In this document: positions 8,692 to 16,716 of the stretch, one piece after another
How positions within the stretch are numbered: position 1 is the stretch's first letter
Layout: each line of letters opens with the position of its first letter
Origin: Salinibacter ruber DSM 13855
GTDB lineage: Bacteria > Bacteroidota > Rhodothermia > Rhodothermales > Salinibacteraceae
Assembly (NCBI RefSeq): GCF_000013045.1
Contig: NC_007677.1
Location: 1,612,001-1,676,000 of the forward strand
Reading direction: 5' to 3'
Length of the DNA: 64,000 nt
Made by a program: the position numbers and the translations under genes
Notes under the pieces: model-generated
Seen by the model: only the letters and a program-made list of their open reading frames with translations
The model's database searches: none
Told to the model about the DNA's origin: nothing

Positions 8692-8716
8692 ATGTTGCAA
8701 CGTACAATGTTGCAAC
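8692..8716. promoter_or_regulatory. Tandem MarR-type operator, two ATGTTGCAAC sites 15 bases apart
   Basis: ATGTTGCAAC occurs at 8692-8701 and again at 8707-8716. Each contains the perfect palindrome GTTGCAAC. They lie 15 bases apart start to start, and the second ends 75 bases before the SnoaL-like start codon. A relative of the same core lies before the marR-like gene. Best read as the regulator's operator at the promoter of the 8792 gene. Confidence 0.5.
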
Positions 8717-8791
8717 AGTGGACTGATCCGAAGTGGCCAGTCCGACTCCGCGAGCCATTCGATCGTACGTGCATTCAACCCCAACCGAACC

Positions 8792-9151
8792 ATGAGTGAC
8801 CTGAACGCCCTCGACCAAGAGCTGAACGAGATGATCCTCCAGGGCGAGATTCTGGAGGCCTTCGACAAGTTTTACGCCGACGACGTCGTGATGGAAGAAG
8901 GAGACGACCGGCGCGTGGGCAAGGAAGAGAACCGAGAATACGAGGAGCAGTTTGTCGGCTCCCTGGAGCAGTTCCACTCCGCGGAGATCAAGGCCCGTGC
9001 CATTGACGAGGAGAACAGCGTCACCTTTTCCGAGTGGCACAACGAAATGACCCTGGAAGGAGTGGGCCGCGTGGATCAGAAGCAGGTGGCGGTCCGCACC
9101 TGGAACGATGACGGCCAGATTACCAATGAGAAGTTCTACCAGATTGGGTAG
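8792..9151 (+). CDS. SnoaL-like/NTF2-fold protein
   Basis: 119 very acidic residues with the NTF2/SnoaL-type cone fold: an N-terminal helix, then LEAFDKFYADDVVMEEGDDRRVGKEENREYEEQFV and the beta strands VTFSEWHNEMTLEG, VAVRTWNDDGQITNEKFYQIG. Such proteins act as small hydrolases, isomerases or ligand binders; no catalytic residues can be assigned here. It follows the MarR regulator by 114 bases, with paired operator-like repeats between them, so it is likely the regulator's target and may take part in a stress or xenobiotic response. A strong terminator follows at 9172-9216. Confidence 0.7.
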   Translation: MSDLNALDQELNEMILQGEILEAFDKFYADDVVMEEGDDRRVGKEENREYEEQFVGSLEQFHSAEIKARAIDEENSVTFSEWHNEMTLEGVGRVDQKQVAVRTWNDDGQITNEKFYQIG

Positions 9152-9171
9152 TTGACGCGACGGGTCTGACG

Positions 9172-9216
9172 GAGGGGACCGGAGTGGGCCGACGGAGATG
9201 GTCGGCCCGTCCCCTC
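9172..9216 (+). terminator. Hairpin terminator of the SnoaL-like gene
   Basis: Two nested stems: GAGGGGAC (9172-9179) with GTCCCCTC (9209-9216), and GGGCCGAC (9186-9193) with GTCGGCCC (9201-9208). It begins 21 bases after the stop codon. No long T-run follows. Confidence 0.65.
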
Positions 9217-9786
9217 TGCCAGGCGCTTCCGAAGATGGTTGTGCGTCCGACTCATTTCCGGCCAGACAGCCCCACGAAGCCCTCCACACGCCGCCTTGCC
9301 GGAGTCTTTCTCGGCCCCATCGTCCGTGGGTCCGGGGCGGACAACGGCACCGGCCTTGACGGCACGTTCCGACGCGTGCCCGAATACAGAGGGGTGGCGA
9401 CGAGGCTTCGGAGGGGGCGTGCTCGTCCTGAGTCCCGCAACGCTTGCGTCCACACCGACTTCGGTCGGCAGATGCAGGCGATCAGGTTCCCTGAGAGCCT
9501 CTCGATCAGGAAGGAGCTCCTGGTGCGGATGATACACGGGCCCGGTCCGTACCGCCTGCGCCCGAAGACGACCCCATTTCCTAACGTGGACGGCGGGCCA
9601 GACGTACCGTTCTCGCCCTCTTGCTGGCGCTTTCGGACGGCACCCCTCGGTGTGTTCGGAAAATTAGAAACAAAAGCTGTCTGTCTGGGTGGGACCCAGT
9701 AGCAGGTTGTTTCCCCCACCAGGAGAAGCCCCAGGGCCGTCTGTGCCCCGGGGCTTTTTTATTGTCTTTGTTGTCGGACTGCGCAT
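9217..9786. other. Intergenic region with an orphan plus-strand terminator; possible small RNA
   Basis: 570 bases lie between the SnoaL-like terminator and the 3' end of the minus-strand galT-like gene. Open frames here do not resemble known proteins and lack the acidic composition of their neighbours. Near the right end the sequence becomes locally AT-richer (9659-9675). Then come a hairpin CTGGGT-GGG-ACCCAG and a textbook terminator (9726-9760) pointing right, although no plus-strand gene precedes it. Confidence 0.45.
9726..9760 (+). terminator. Rho-independent terminator without an obvious upstream gene
   Basis: AAGCCCC (9726-9732) pairs with GGGGCTT (9750-9756), an inner GGGC/GCCC extends the stem, and six T residues follow directly (9755-9760). 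Orientation is plus strand. The minus-strand galT-like gene ends at 9787 and approaches from the other side, but in that direction the stem is not followed by a T-run. Confidence 0.75.
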
Positions 9787-10827
9787 CTACGCCGGATTGT
9801 CGTCGGTGCCGCCGTCGGGACGTCGAAGCACGGCCGCGTCCCGTTCGGGGATGGAGGGGTTGATGCGCTGACCGGTGCCCACCTCGTAGCCGGCCTGCAC
9901 CGTGGTACGGGGCCGTATTCGAAGGCTCCAATGCAGGTGGGCCTGGCTGGTGTCGTAGTCCAGTGCCGTCCGGACGAAGAAATTGTAGTCGGGGTCATTC
10001 AGGCACTGGTGGAGGCGCTGCAAGACGGCCCGTAGGGCTTGGGCGAGGGCAGTACGGTCCTCGGCCGCGAGCCGCCCGAACTCCGGGTCGTGCGTACGGG
10101 GAAGAATCCACATCTCGTAGGGGACTTCGGCGGCAAACGGGACGAATACTACAAACGCCTCGTTCGTCCACACGAGCCGATCCTCCGTGTCGAGCTCGTT
10201 CTCAATCATGACGCAGTACGGACACGCACCCAGCTCCTCGTATCGGGCCCGGGCCGCTCGCTCCTCGCGTTCAATCTGGGGCGGGCGAAAATTCGGGGCA
10301 ATGAGTTGACTGTGGGGGTGTGGAATAGAGGCGCCGGCTCGCGCGCCATGGTTGCGAAAGAGGGCCGGAATGAGCTCCTCGTCGGCCGAACGGATTGCGT
10401 GGTAGCGCTGCAGATAGGTCTCAAGGACGGCGTCGACCTGGGCCACGGACATGTGGGCCAGGGGCTGGTGGTGGCGAGGGGTATCGATGATCACCTCCTG
10501 GCGCCCCCGACTGGCGCGGGTGCGGTACAATGTACCTGAGCGAGGAGCCCCATTCTGGTCCGGGGCCAGGGCGGCATACTTGTTGGGAACCACCCGTGTC
10601 GTCCATCCGGGAGGGGCCTCCTGCGGCTTTTCCCAGATCACCGAGGGCAGCATCGCCTCGTGTCCCGGGCAAAAAGGGCATCCCTCCACGGGGGGATCTT
10701 CCGAAGGGGGCGACGAGGCCGATTCCGCTTCCGTGTGTTTGGGGCGGTCGCTTCGAGAGGGCGCGAAGGCGACCCACCGGTTGGTGATGCGGTCCTGGCG
10801 TGTTTCTGGGGTGTACGAAGGGGCCAT
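9787..10827 (-). CDS. galT: Galactose-1-phosphate uridylyltransferase family protein
   Basis: 346 residues of the GalT branch of the HIT superfamily, which moves UMP between UDP-glucose and galactose-1-phosphate in the Leloir pathway. An N-terminal zinc pair (CPFCPGHE) is followed by NKYAALAP and by HGARAGASIPHPHSQLIAPN, which holds the HPHSQ active-site motif (the canonical form is HPHxQ with a nucleophilic His). A second zinc-type CPYC and the C-terminal HLHWSLRIRPR complete the two HIT repeats. Some relatives are ADP-glucose or other nucleotide phosphorylases, so substrate choice is open; no galK or galE is nearby. The ATG at 10827 is chosen over in-frame starts up to 10944 because the extra residues are Cys/Pro-rich and unrelated to the family. 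Confidence 0.8.
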   Translation of the reverse strand: MAPSYTPETRQDRITNRWVAFAPSRSDRPKHTEAESASSPPSEDPPVEGCPFCPGHEAMLPSVIWEKPQEAPPGWTTRVVPNKYAALAPDQNGAPRSGTLYRTRASRGRQEVIIDTPRHHQPLAHMSVAQVDAVLETYLQRYHAIRSADEELIPALFRNHGARAGASIPHPHSQLIAPNFRPPQIEREERAARARYEELGACPYCVMIENELDTEDRLVWTNEAFVVFVPFAAEVPYEMWILPRTHDPEFGRLAAEDRTALAQALRAVLQRLHQCLNDPDYNFFVRTALDYDTSQAHLHWSLRIRPRTTVQAGYEVGTGQRINPSIPERDAAVLRRPDGGTDDNPA

Positions 10828-11684
10828 AACGAAGCAGCTGAAAGACGAAAACAGTGGTTCTAGGACCGGGCAGGGGCAGATCGGGCAGACCGGACACACA
10901 AACGCCCCCACGGGTCCCTCTTTCCCACACCTTGATAGGAGCACTGCGACACCCCGGTCGGGTCCAGTCAGCCCTGCAGCCCGCGGGCGAGGGTCAAATT
11001 CACCATCGGCGTCTGCCGAAACAGCCCCCGCATCGGATTTCCATGAGCGGTCAGGCTGGAAAAGTCTGGGGGAAGGACGAGAAAGTGTATGTCACACACC
11101 GCCACACGCAAAAGATTGACGCCGGAAGCAACGCGGTCGGCTCCCAAATCTTGCCGTCGAATATGCTCGTGTCCAGTAACGCCCCCGGTGTGTGTTCGTT
11201 TGTGCGGATCGATTACAAGATTTTCCGGAATCGGTGGCCCCGTCTGGCCGCCTGTCTGTGCCGTGCCGACGGTCCTTGCGGGGCCCAGCAGATTCAGGAG
11301 GACCGCCGTGCCATGTGGCCGGCTCAAATCGTGCCGGGGAGGGGGCCGGCGGCTGACTGAGTGCCACATGGGGCTTGGGGGGCTGCGGGCTGGAGGGCGT
11401 CGTGGAGCGGCGGGATCAGGTTCTGCCTCGCCGGGAAACGCCTGCAGGGGGAGGAGATTCGGTCCTCAGCGGCTTCATTCCGCATCCCAAGGCGGAAAAC
11501 AGCGTCCGTTTGCGCAGTCGCATCCCACCTCCTATATTCCAACGGCGTTCCAAAAAAAGAGGATCGTCCCCCTGGCAATAATCGTGGGGGCTTGCGTGTG
11601 GAGGTCGGAGCTGCTCCCCTGTGGGCCTCCGGGGCGCGACTGCATATTTTCGCGTACTTACTGCCGTGTCACTGCGCTGACCCT
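10828..11684. other. Long divergent intergenic region between galT and the alanine symporter
   Basis: 857 bases without a gene I can support. Frames are open on both strands but have Arg/Pro/Cys-rich translations unlike the acidic neighbours. A promoter-like pair lies at 11509-11538. I looked for a glycine riboswitch, which can precede such symporters elsewhere, and saw no recognisable aptamer core. The length is unusual for this compact region. Confidence 0.4.
11509..11538 (+). promoter_or_regulatory. Possible promoter of the alanine symporter gene
   Basis: TTTGCG (11509-11514), an 18-base spacer and TATATT (11533-11538), about 145 bases before the ATG at 11685. It resembles both a sigma-70-like promoter and the Bacteroidota TTTG/TAnnTTTG type. 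It is one of few AT-rich hexamers in the region, but unproven. Confidence 0.3.
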
Positions 11685-13439
11685 ATGCTGCAAACGATCG
11701 TCGACACCCTCTACGATGTGGTTTGGACCTACGGCATCCCAATCGGGGGGGGGCAATACATTCCGTGGGTGGTGCTGCTCCTGCTGGGGGCGGGCATCTA
11801 CTTTACCCTTCGACTGGCCTTCGTTCAGATTCGCCAGTTTCCGCACGGCCTTGCCGTCACGTCGGGGCGGTACGACGATCCGGACGACCCCGGAGACGTG
11901 TCGCACTTCCAGGCCCTAACGACGGCGCTGTCGGCCACCCTCGGGATCGGCAACATCGCCGGGGCGGCCCTTGCCATCCACGTGGGCGGCCCGGGGGCCC
12001 TGTTGTGGATGTGGGTCACCGGCATCCTCGGCATGGCCACCAAATACAGCGAGGTGACCATCGCGCAGTTCTACCGAAACGTCGAGGAGCCGACCGAGGC
12101 GGAAAAGGGCACCTGGCAGCAGACCTGGAAGGGGACGGTGGCCGGAGGGCCTATGTACTACATCGAAAAGGGACTGGGCTCAAACTGGAAGCCCCTGGCG
12201 ATCTTCTTCGCCGTGATGCTGATGATCACGTCCTTCCTCACCGGAAACGCGGTGCAGTCGAACACGGTGGCCGACGTCATGAACGCGGAGTTCGGCGTGG
12301 CGGTATGGCTCTCGGGGCTTGTACTGGCCACCATCATCGCCCTCGTCATCCTCGGCGGCGTGACCGCGATTGGGCGCGTCACGGGCATCCTCGTGCCCGT
12401 CATGGCCGCGGCGTACGTGATCGGCGCGCTCCTCGTCCTTGCCTTCAACTACACGGAGATTCTCCCGACGCTCGGGAGCGTCTTCACGAACGCCTTCAAT
12501 CCGTCCGCGGGGGTGGCAGGGACGGGGGCTGGGGCCTTCTTACTGACGTTTACGTACGGGGTGCAACGCGGCCTCTTCTCCAACGAGGCCGGCATGGGCT
12601 CGGCCCCCATTGCCCACTCGGCCGCCAAGACCGACGAGCCCGCCTCGGAGGGCGTGGTGGCCCTCCTGGAGCCGTTCATCGACACGATCACGGTCGTCAC
12701 GCTGACCTGCCTGGCCATCCTCGTGAGTGGGGCCTGGGGGGCCGAGGTGCCCACGGAGTTCAACTTCGACTCCGGCAACGCGGACTACCGGGTGGAGAAC
12801 GAGGGCGGCATCTTTCCCAGCTCCGATACGCCGGAGGAGATCCGAATTGAGAACGGCGAGCAGCAGGTCCCCAATCCCGACGAGGACGCGCAGTTTGCCT
12901 GGCGGCAGGCCGTGGTAAGCTCCTTCTACACGTCCTGCGCCAACGACTGCGACGAGGCAGAAGACCTCCAAGAGCCCTTTACGGGCACGCTCTACCCGAC
13001 GAAAGAGGTCGCCGTGGCCGACGACGGGACCGAGTACCAGGTCCTGTACGGAGAGGGGGTGCGCAGCGGGGCCCCCCTTACCCGCCTTGCCTTCGAACGC
13101 GGCCTCTCTCCGCTCGGCGACTGGGGCGGGTACGTCGTCATCCTGAGCGTGCTGCTCTTCGCCATCTCGACCTCCATCTCGTGGAGCTACTACGGCGACC
13201 GCTGTGCCTACTACCTGTTCGGCGAGCGGGCCATCTTCCCGTACAAGGTCGTCTTCGTGCTCATGAACTTTACCGGTGCGGTGACCGCCCTTACGACCAT
13301 CTGGACCATCGGGGACATCGCCCTCGGGATCGTGATTGTGCCGAACCTGATTGGCGTGATCCTGCTGACGGACAAGGTGAAGGAGATCACCGACGACTAC
13401 GGGGCCCGAAAACCGTGGCTGGAGGAGTCGGAGACGTGA
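11685..13439 (+). CDS. Sodium:alanine/glycine symporter (AGCS family) with a large acidic insertion
   Basis: Secondary transporter taking up alanine or glycine with Na+. 584 residues against roughly 450-500 for the family. Signature stretches are VTSGRYDDPDDPGDVSHFQA, LTTALSATLGIGNIAGAALA, GMATKYSEVTIAQFYR, GGPMYYIEKGLG and GLFSNEAGMGSAPIAHSAA. Between two membrane segments, residues ~352-473 form a hydrophilic acidic block (EFNFDSGNADYRVENEGG and on) containing a Cys pair (SCANDC). This replaces the short loop usual in the family and accounts for the extra length. The ATG at 11685 directly precedes the first amphipathic segment MLQTIVDTLYDVVWTYG; the frame is open further upstream but basic and Cys-rich. 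A Na+-coupled carrier suits a saline habitat. Confidence 0.9.
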   Translation: MLQTIVDTLYDVVWTYGIPIGGGQYIPWVVLLLLGAGIYFTLRLAFVQIRQFPHGLAVTSGRYDDPDDPGDVSHFQALTTALSATLGIGNIAGAALAIHVGGPGALLWMWVTGILGMATKYSEVTIAQFYRNVEEPTEAEKGTWQQTWKGTVAGGPMYYIEKGLGSNWKPLAIFFAVMLMITSFLTGNAVQSNTVADVMNAEFGVAVWLSGLVLATIIALVILGGVTAIGRVTGILVPVMAAAYVIGALLVLAFNYTEILPTLGSVFTNAFNPSAGVAGTGAGAFLLTFTYGVQRGLFSNEAGMGSAPIAHSAAKTDEPASEGVVALLEPFIDTITVVTLTCLAILVSGAWGAEVPTEFNFDSGNADYRVENEGGIFPSSDTPEEIRIENGEQQVPNPDEDAQFAWRQAVVSSFYTSCANDCDEAEDLQEPFTGTLYPTKEVAVADDGTEYQVLYGEGVRSGAPLTRLAFERGLSPLGDWGGYVVILSVLLFAISTSISWSYYGDRCAYYLFGERAIFPYKVVFVLMNFTGAVTALTTIWTIGDIALGIVIVPNLIGVILLTDKVKEITDDYGARKPWLEESET

Positions 13440-13517
13440 TGGGCCCGGGGGCGGGGCGTCGCCTCGCCTCCTGTTGTCCCACGTCGGTCGTGCTGTGCCC
13501 ACCATTCTCAATTTCCC

Positions 13518-14150
13518 ATGGAGAACGTGACTGTTGTCGACCACCCGCTCTTGAAGCGTGACCTGACCCTCCTGCGCCGGGAGGAGACGCCGCACGGCCA
13601 GTTCCGGAAGACGGTGTCCGACGCGGCGGCGATTCTGGCCTACGAGGCGATGCGGGACATCGAGCTGGAGGAGACCTCCATCGAGACGCCCCTCGAACAG
13701 ACGACCGGCTACGAGATCGCCGAGGAGGTGATGGTCGTGCCCATCATGCGGGCCGGGCTCGGGATGGTGGATGGCTTCGTGCGGTACGTGCCGGAGGCCC
13801 GCGTGGGCCACCTCGGGATGCAGCGCGACGAGGAGACCTACCGGCCCGTCGACTACTACAGCAACATCCCCTCGACCATCGGGCACGCCCACGTGTTCGT
13901 GGTGGACCCGATGCTGGCCACAGGGGGCAGTGCGTCCTTTGCCATCGATCACTTGAAGGAGGAAGGGGGACAGGACTTTACGTTTGCGTGCCTGGTGGCG
14001 GCGCCCGAGGGGGTCCAGAAGCTCCGCGAGGAGCACCCCGACGTGCCCGTGGTGACGGCGGTATTGGACCGGGAGCTGGACGACAATGCCTTCATTCGGC
14101 CCGGCTTGGGCGACGCGGGGGACCGAATCTTTGGAACTCGTGAGTCATGA
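13518..14150 (+). CDS. upp: Uracil phosphoribosyltransferase
   Basis: Pyrimidine salvage enzyme making UMP from uracil and PRPP. 210 residues, normal length. The PRPP-binding loop VDPMLATGGSA and the uracil-binding C-terminal GDAGDRIFGT are both present, with MVVPIMRAGLGMVDGF and HLGMQRDEETYRPVDYY in order. The last residues (RES) and the stop are encoded within a TGAGTCA repeat that begins at 14141, so the C-terminus seems to have been trimmed or replaced by repeat DNA, without loss of the known motifs. Confidence 0.95.
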   Translation: MENVTVVDHPLLKRDLTLLRREETPHGQFRKTVSDAAAILAYEAMRDIELEETSIETPLEQTTGYEIAEEVMVVPIMRAGLGMVDGFVRYVPEARVGHLGMQRDEETYRPVDYYSNIPSTIGHAHVFVVDPMLATGGSASFAIDHLKEEGGQDFTFACLVAAPEGVQKLREEHPDVPVVTAVLDRELDDNAFIRPGLGDAGDRIFGTRES

Positions 14151-14204
14151 GTCATGAATTGTGAGTCACGAGTGAGTTGTGAATCACGAGGGATGAGTCA
14201 AGAG
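14141..14204. repeat. Degenerate TGAGTCA/TGAATCA repeat between convergent genes
   Basis: About six imperfect units of TGAGTCA, TGAATCA or GTGAGTCACGAG lie in 64 bases. The unit is close to palindromic (TGA-N-TCA), so it supplies a TGA stop on both strands. Both the upp stop (14148-14150) and the four-helix-bundle gene stop (14198-14200, minus strand) fall inside it. The base composition differs clearly from the GC-rich surroundings. Confidence 0.75.
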
Positions 14205-14560
14205 CTCCTGTTTTTGCCGATGGAGCGGACATAGCCATTTGGCATCTTTCGGATCTCGGTCAATTCGTCGGACAGTTCCTCGTAGCGCTCATCCGTGATG
14301 AGACCGCGCATTTTTGCTTTCTGCAACCACGTGATGGTTTCTTGCAGTGAGCCGCGAGCATCGTAGCAGAACTGACGATTTTCGCCGAAGTGGTACCGCC
14401 CGTGGCCTTCGCTGATGTTCGCCGCAATTGAGTCCGCCGCCTGGACGAGTTGCTCACCGATGGAGTACTTGGCAAAAGACGGCCACTCCTCCACCTCTGC
14501 CCAGATCTCCTCCGCAAGTTTCAATGAGCGCCTGTACACGGCTAGGTCGTCTACATCCAT
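14198..14560 (-). CDS. Four-helix-bundle protein (S23/23S rRNA intervening-sequence protein family)
   Basis: 120 residues, all helical, with the conserved core of this family: VYRRSLKLAEEIWAEVEEWP, then SIGEQLVQAADSIAANISEG, the GR...F.GENRQF block and ARGSLQETITWLQKA. Such proteins were first found encoded in intervening sequences of spirochaete 23S rRNA and resemble Avd, the accessory protein of diversity-generating retroelements. Most chromosomal copies are isolated and of unknown function. There is no rRNA or reverse transcriptase nearby. The gene is inserted against the local direction between upp and nhaC and ends inside a simple repeat, consistent with insertion as a small mobile unit. 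Confidence 0.85.
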   Translation of the reverse strand: MDVDDLAVYRRSLKLAEEIWAEVEEWPSFAKYSIGEQLVQAADSIAANISEGHGRYHFGENRQFCYDARGSLQETITWLQKAKMRGLITDERYEELSDELTEIRKMPNGYVRSIGKNRSS

Positions 14561-14686
14561 CGACTTGGCTCCCTTCTATGGGAGGCCCGTTCATCCAAAA
14601 ACACACAGCCACCTCGATGGTGTAACGCCCCGTTTCGTTTTCCATGCCCATCGGCACCCAACCCTTCAACTCATGGCTCTTCTCTC

Positions 14687-16639
14687 ATGACGCGTCCACT
14701 CGTGAAACCGCTTGGGATGCGCGCTCTCTTCATCGGGCTAGGACTGTTCGCCCTAACGATGTCGCCATCTCTTGGGCAGGAGCAGGGCCCCATCGAGGTC
14801 CCGGACCCGGTCCTGAGCGGCATCGAGTTTTCGGTCTCGGTGCCTGGGGACTCCTCGCTGGCCGCGCGAGGGGCCCCGACGCTGCGGGTGGCGGGCGCCT
14901 CGTTCTCGCTTTCGTACGACGCGACGGAGGGGGCGTGGACCGCGGACGATGTCTCGGTCGCGTCGAGCGGAAGTGCCAACGTCGAGGTCGTAGCCAACGA
15001 CGCAGTGTTGCGCTCGACCACCACGCGAACCATTCCGGGTTGGCTCTCCATCCTGCCGCCCCTCTTGGCCATCGGGATGGCGCTGCTGTACCGGCGTGTG
15101 GTGCCGGCGTTGTTCTTTGGAATATGGGTGGGCGCGGTGATTGCCATCGGCATCACGCCGTGGGGCGCGTTCAAGGGCCTGCTGGACAGCTTTCAGGTCT
15201 ATGTGCTGAACGCAATGTCCAGCTCCAGCCACGTGGCCATCATTCTGTTCTCCCTCATGATCGGGGGCATGGTGGGCATCATCTCCAAGAATGGGGGGAC
15301 CCTCGGCATCGTGGAGCGCCTGACGGGGTGGGCGAGCGACTCGAAGCGGGGACAGATGGTGACCGGGGTGCTGGGCGTGAGCATTTTCTTCGACGATTAC
15401 GCCAATACCCTCATCGTGGGCAACACCATGCGCCCGGTCACGGACCGGCTTCGCATTTCCCGTGAGAAGTTGGCCTACGTCGTGGACTCGACCGCAGCCC
15501 CCATCGCGACCCTCGCGTTCGTCACCACGTGGATTGGGTACCAGGTGGGCCTCCTGGGCACCGCCATCCAGAACATCGACGGATTTGCGCAGGGGGCCTA
15601 CTCGGTCTTCCTCAGCTCACTGCCCTACAACTTCTATCCGCTCCTCACGCTGTTTTTCGTCTTCCTCGTGGCCTATTCGGGACTCGACTTCGGGCCGATG
15701 TACCAGGCGGAGCGGCGGGCCCGCGAGACGGGGGAAGTGCTGGGCAAGGAAGCGAAGGTCGACGAGGCGGCCTCGGAGGGGGAGGAGCTGCAGCCCCCGG
15801 ACGGAACGCCGTTCCAGGCCGTCAACGCCGTCATTCCGATTCTGGTGCTGGTGGGAGGGGTGCTCGGCGGGCTGTACGCGACGGGCGTTCAGGCCGCTGG
15901 GGTTGACGCCCCCTTGCGAGACATTATCGGGGAGGCGAACTCGTACACCGCCCTGATGTGGGGATCGATCCTCGGGGTGTTGGTGGCGGCGGCGCTGTCC
16001 ATCGGGCAGGGCATCCTCGACCTGGAGCAGACCGTGGAGGCCTGGTACGAGGGCCTGAAGTCCATGCTGTTTGCGATGATCATCCTCGTGCTCGCGTGGG
16101 CCCTGTCCAACATCACAGAGGTTCTGCACACGGCCGACTTTCTCGTGTCGGTCCTCGGGGAGTGGCTTCCGCCTGGGGTCGTGCCGGCACTCATCTTTGT
16201 CCTTGCGGCCGCGACGGCCTTTGCGACCGGGTCGAGCTGGGGCACCATGGGCATCCTGATGCCGCTGGTGGTTCCACTGGTGTGGGCGGTTCTCGTCCAG
16301 AACGGGATGGACGACCCGTCGCACTATCACATTCTGTACTCGTCGGTGTCGTGCGTGCTGGCCGGATCGGTGTGGGGGGACCATTGTTCGCCCATTTCGG
16401 ATACGACGATTCTCTCGTCAATGGCCAGCGGCTGCGACCACGTGGAGCACGTGCGCACGCAGTTGCCGTACGCGCTCAGCGTGGGGACCGTGGCCATCGT
16501 GTTTGGCACACTGCCCGCCGGCTTCGGCATGCCGTGGTGGGTCGGGCTCTTGGTCGGGGCGGCGCTCCTGTACGGCCTGCTGAAGGTGGTCGGCACGCCC
16601 GTCGATACGGCCGAGGCCCCTGCGGAGGCCCCGGCGTAA
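14687..16639 (+). CDS. nhaC: NhaC-family Na+/H+ antiporter with N-terminal exported domain
   Basis: Exchanges Na+ for H+ across the inner membrane, helping keep sodium out of the cell. 650 residues, longer than the ~460-540 usual for NhaC. An N-terminal signal-like helix (ALFIGLGLFALTMSP, cleavage near SLGQ) is followed by a beta-rich acidic domain of ~90 residues, then the membrane domain with SKNGGTLGIVERLTGWASDSKRGQ (split here only by reading), FFDDYANTLIVGNTMRP and GSVWGDHCSPISDTTILSSMASGCDHVEHVRTQLPY typical of NhaC. A second ATG at 14717 would remove ten residues and also keeps the signal helix. The gene starts 126 bases after the four-helix-bundle gene on the opposite strand. Confidence 0.87.
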   Translation: MTRPLVKPLGMRALFIGLGLFALTMSPSLGQEQGPIEVPDPVLSGIEFSVSVPGDSSLAARGAPTLRVAGASFSLSYDATEGAWTADDVSVASSGSANVEVVANDAVLRSTTTRTIPGWLSILPPLLAIGMALLYRRVVPALFFGIWVGAVIAIGITPWGAFKGLLDSFQVYVLNAMSSSSHVAIILFSLMIGGMVGIISKNGGTLGIVERLTGWASDSKRGQMVTGVLGVSIFFDDYANTLIVGNTMRPVTDRLRISREKLAYVVDSTAAPIATLAFVTTWIGYQVGLLGTAIQNIDGFAQGAYSVFLSSLPYNFYPLLTLFFVFLVAYSGLDFGPMYQAERRARETGEVLGKEAKVDEAASEGEELQPPDGTPFQAVNAVIPILVLVGGVLGGLYATGVQAAGVDAPLRDIIGEANSYTALMWGSILGVLVAAALSIGQGILDLEQTVEAWYEGLKSMLFAMIILVLAWALSNITEVLHTADFLVSVLGEWLPPGVVPALIFVLAAATAFATGSSWGTMGILMPLVVPLVWAVLVQNGMDDPSHYHILYSSVSCVLAGSVWGDHCSPISDTTILSSMASGCDHVEHVRTQLPYALSVGTVAIVFGTLPAGFGMPWWVGLLVGAALLYGLLKVVGTPVDTAEAPAEAPA

Positions 16640-16716
16640 GCCAATGGCAGCCGCCGCGCAGGCGTGGCGCTCGTCTCTCTCCTTTTCTTTTTGTTCACCA
16701 ATCGACATCCCTCTCT

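Noticed and set aside
9184-9719. Short overlapping frames on both strands in the 9.2-9.8 kb gap
   Set aside because: None has a family pattern or the acidic bias of genuine genes here; kept as non-coding.
11089-11684. Upstream extension of the alanine symporter and other frames before 11685
   Set aside because: Translations are basic and Cys/Pro-rich, and the membrane protein starts cleanly at MLQTIVDTL.
11420-11684. Glycine riboswitch before the alanine/glycine symporter
   Set aside because: Looked for the conserved aptamer core and found no match; only a weak promoter-like pair is present.
14198-14560. Diversity-generating retroelement suggested by the Avd-like four-helix-bundle protein
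   Set aside because: No reverse transcriptase, template repeat or variable repeat is seen; it is the common stand-alone family member.
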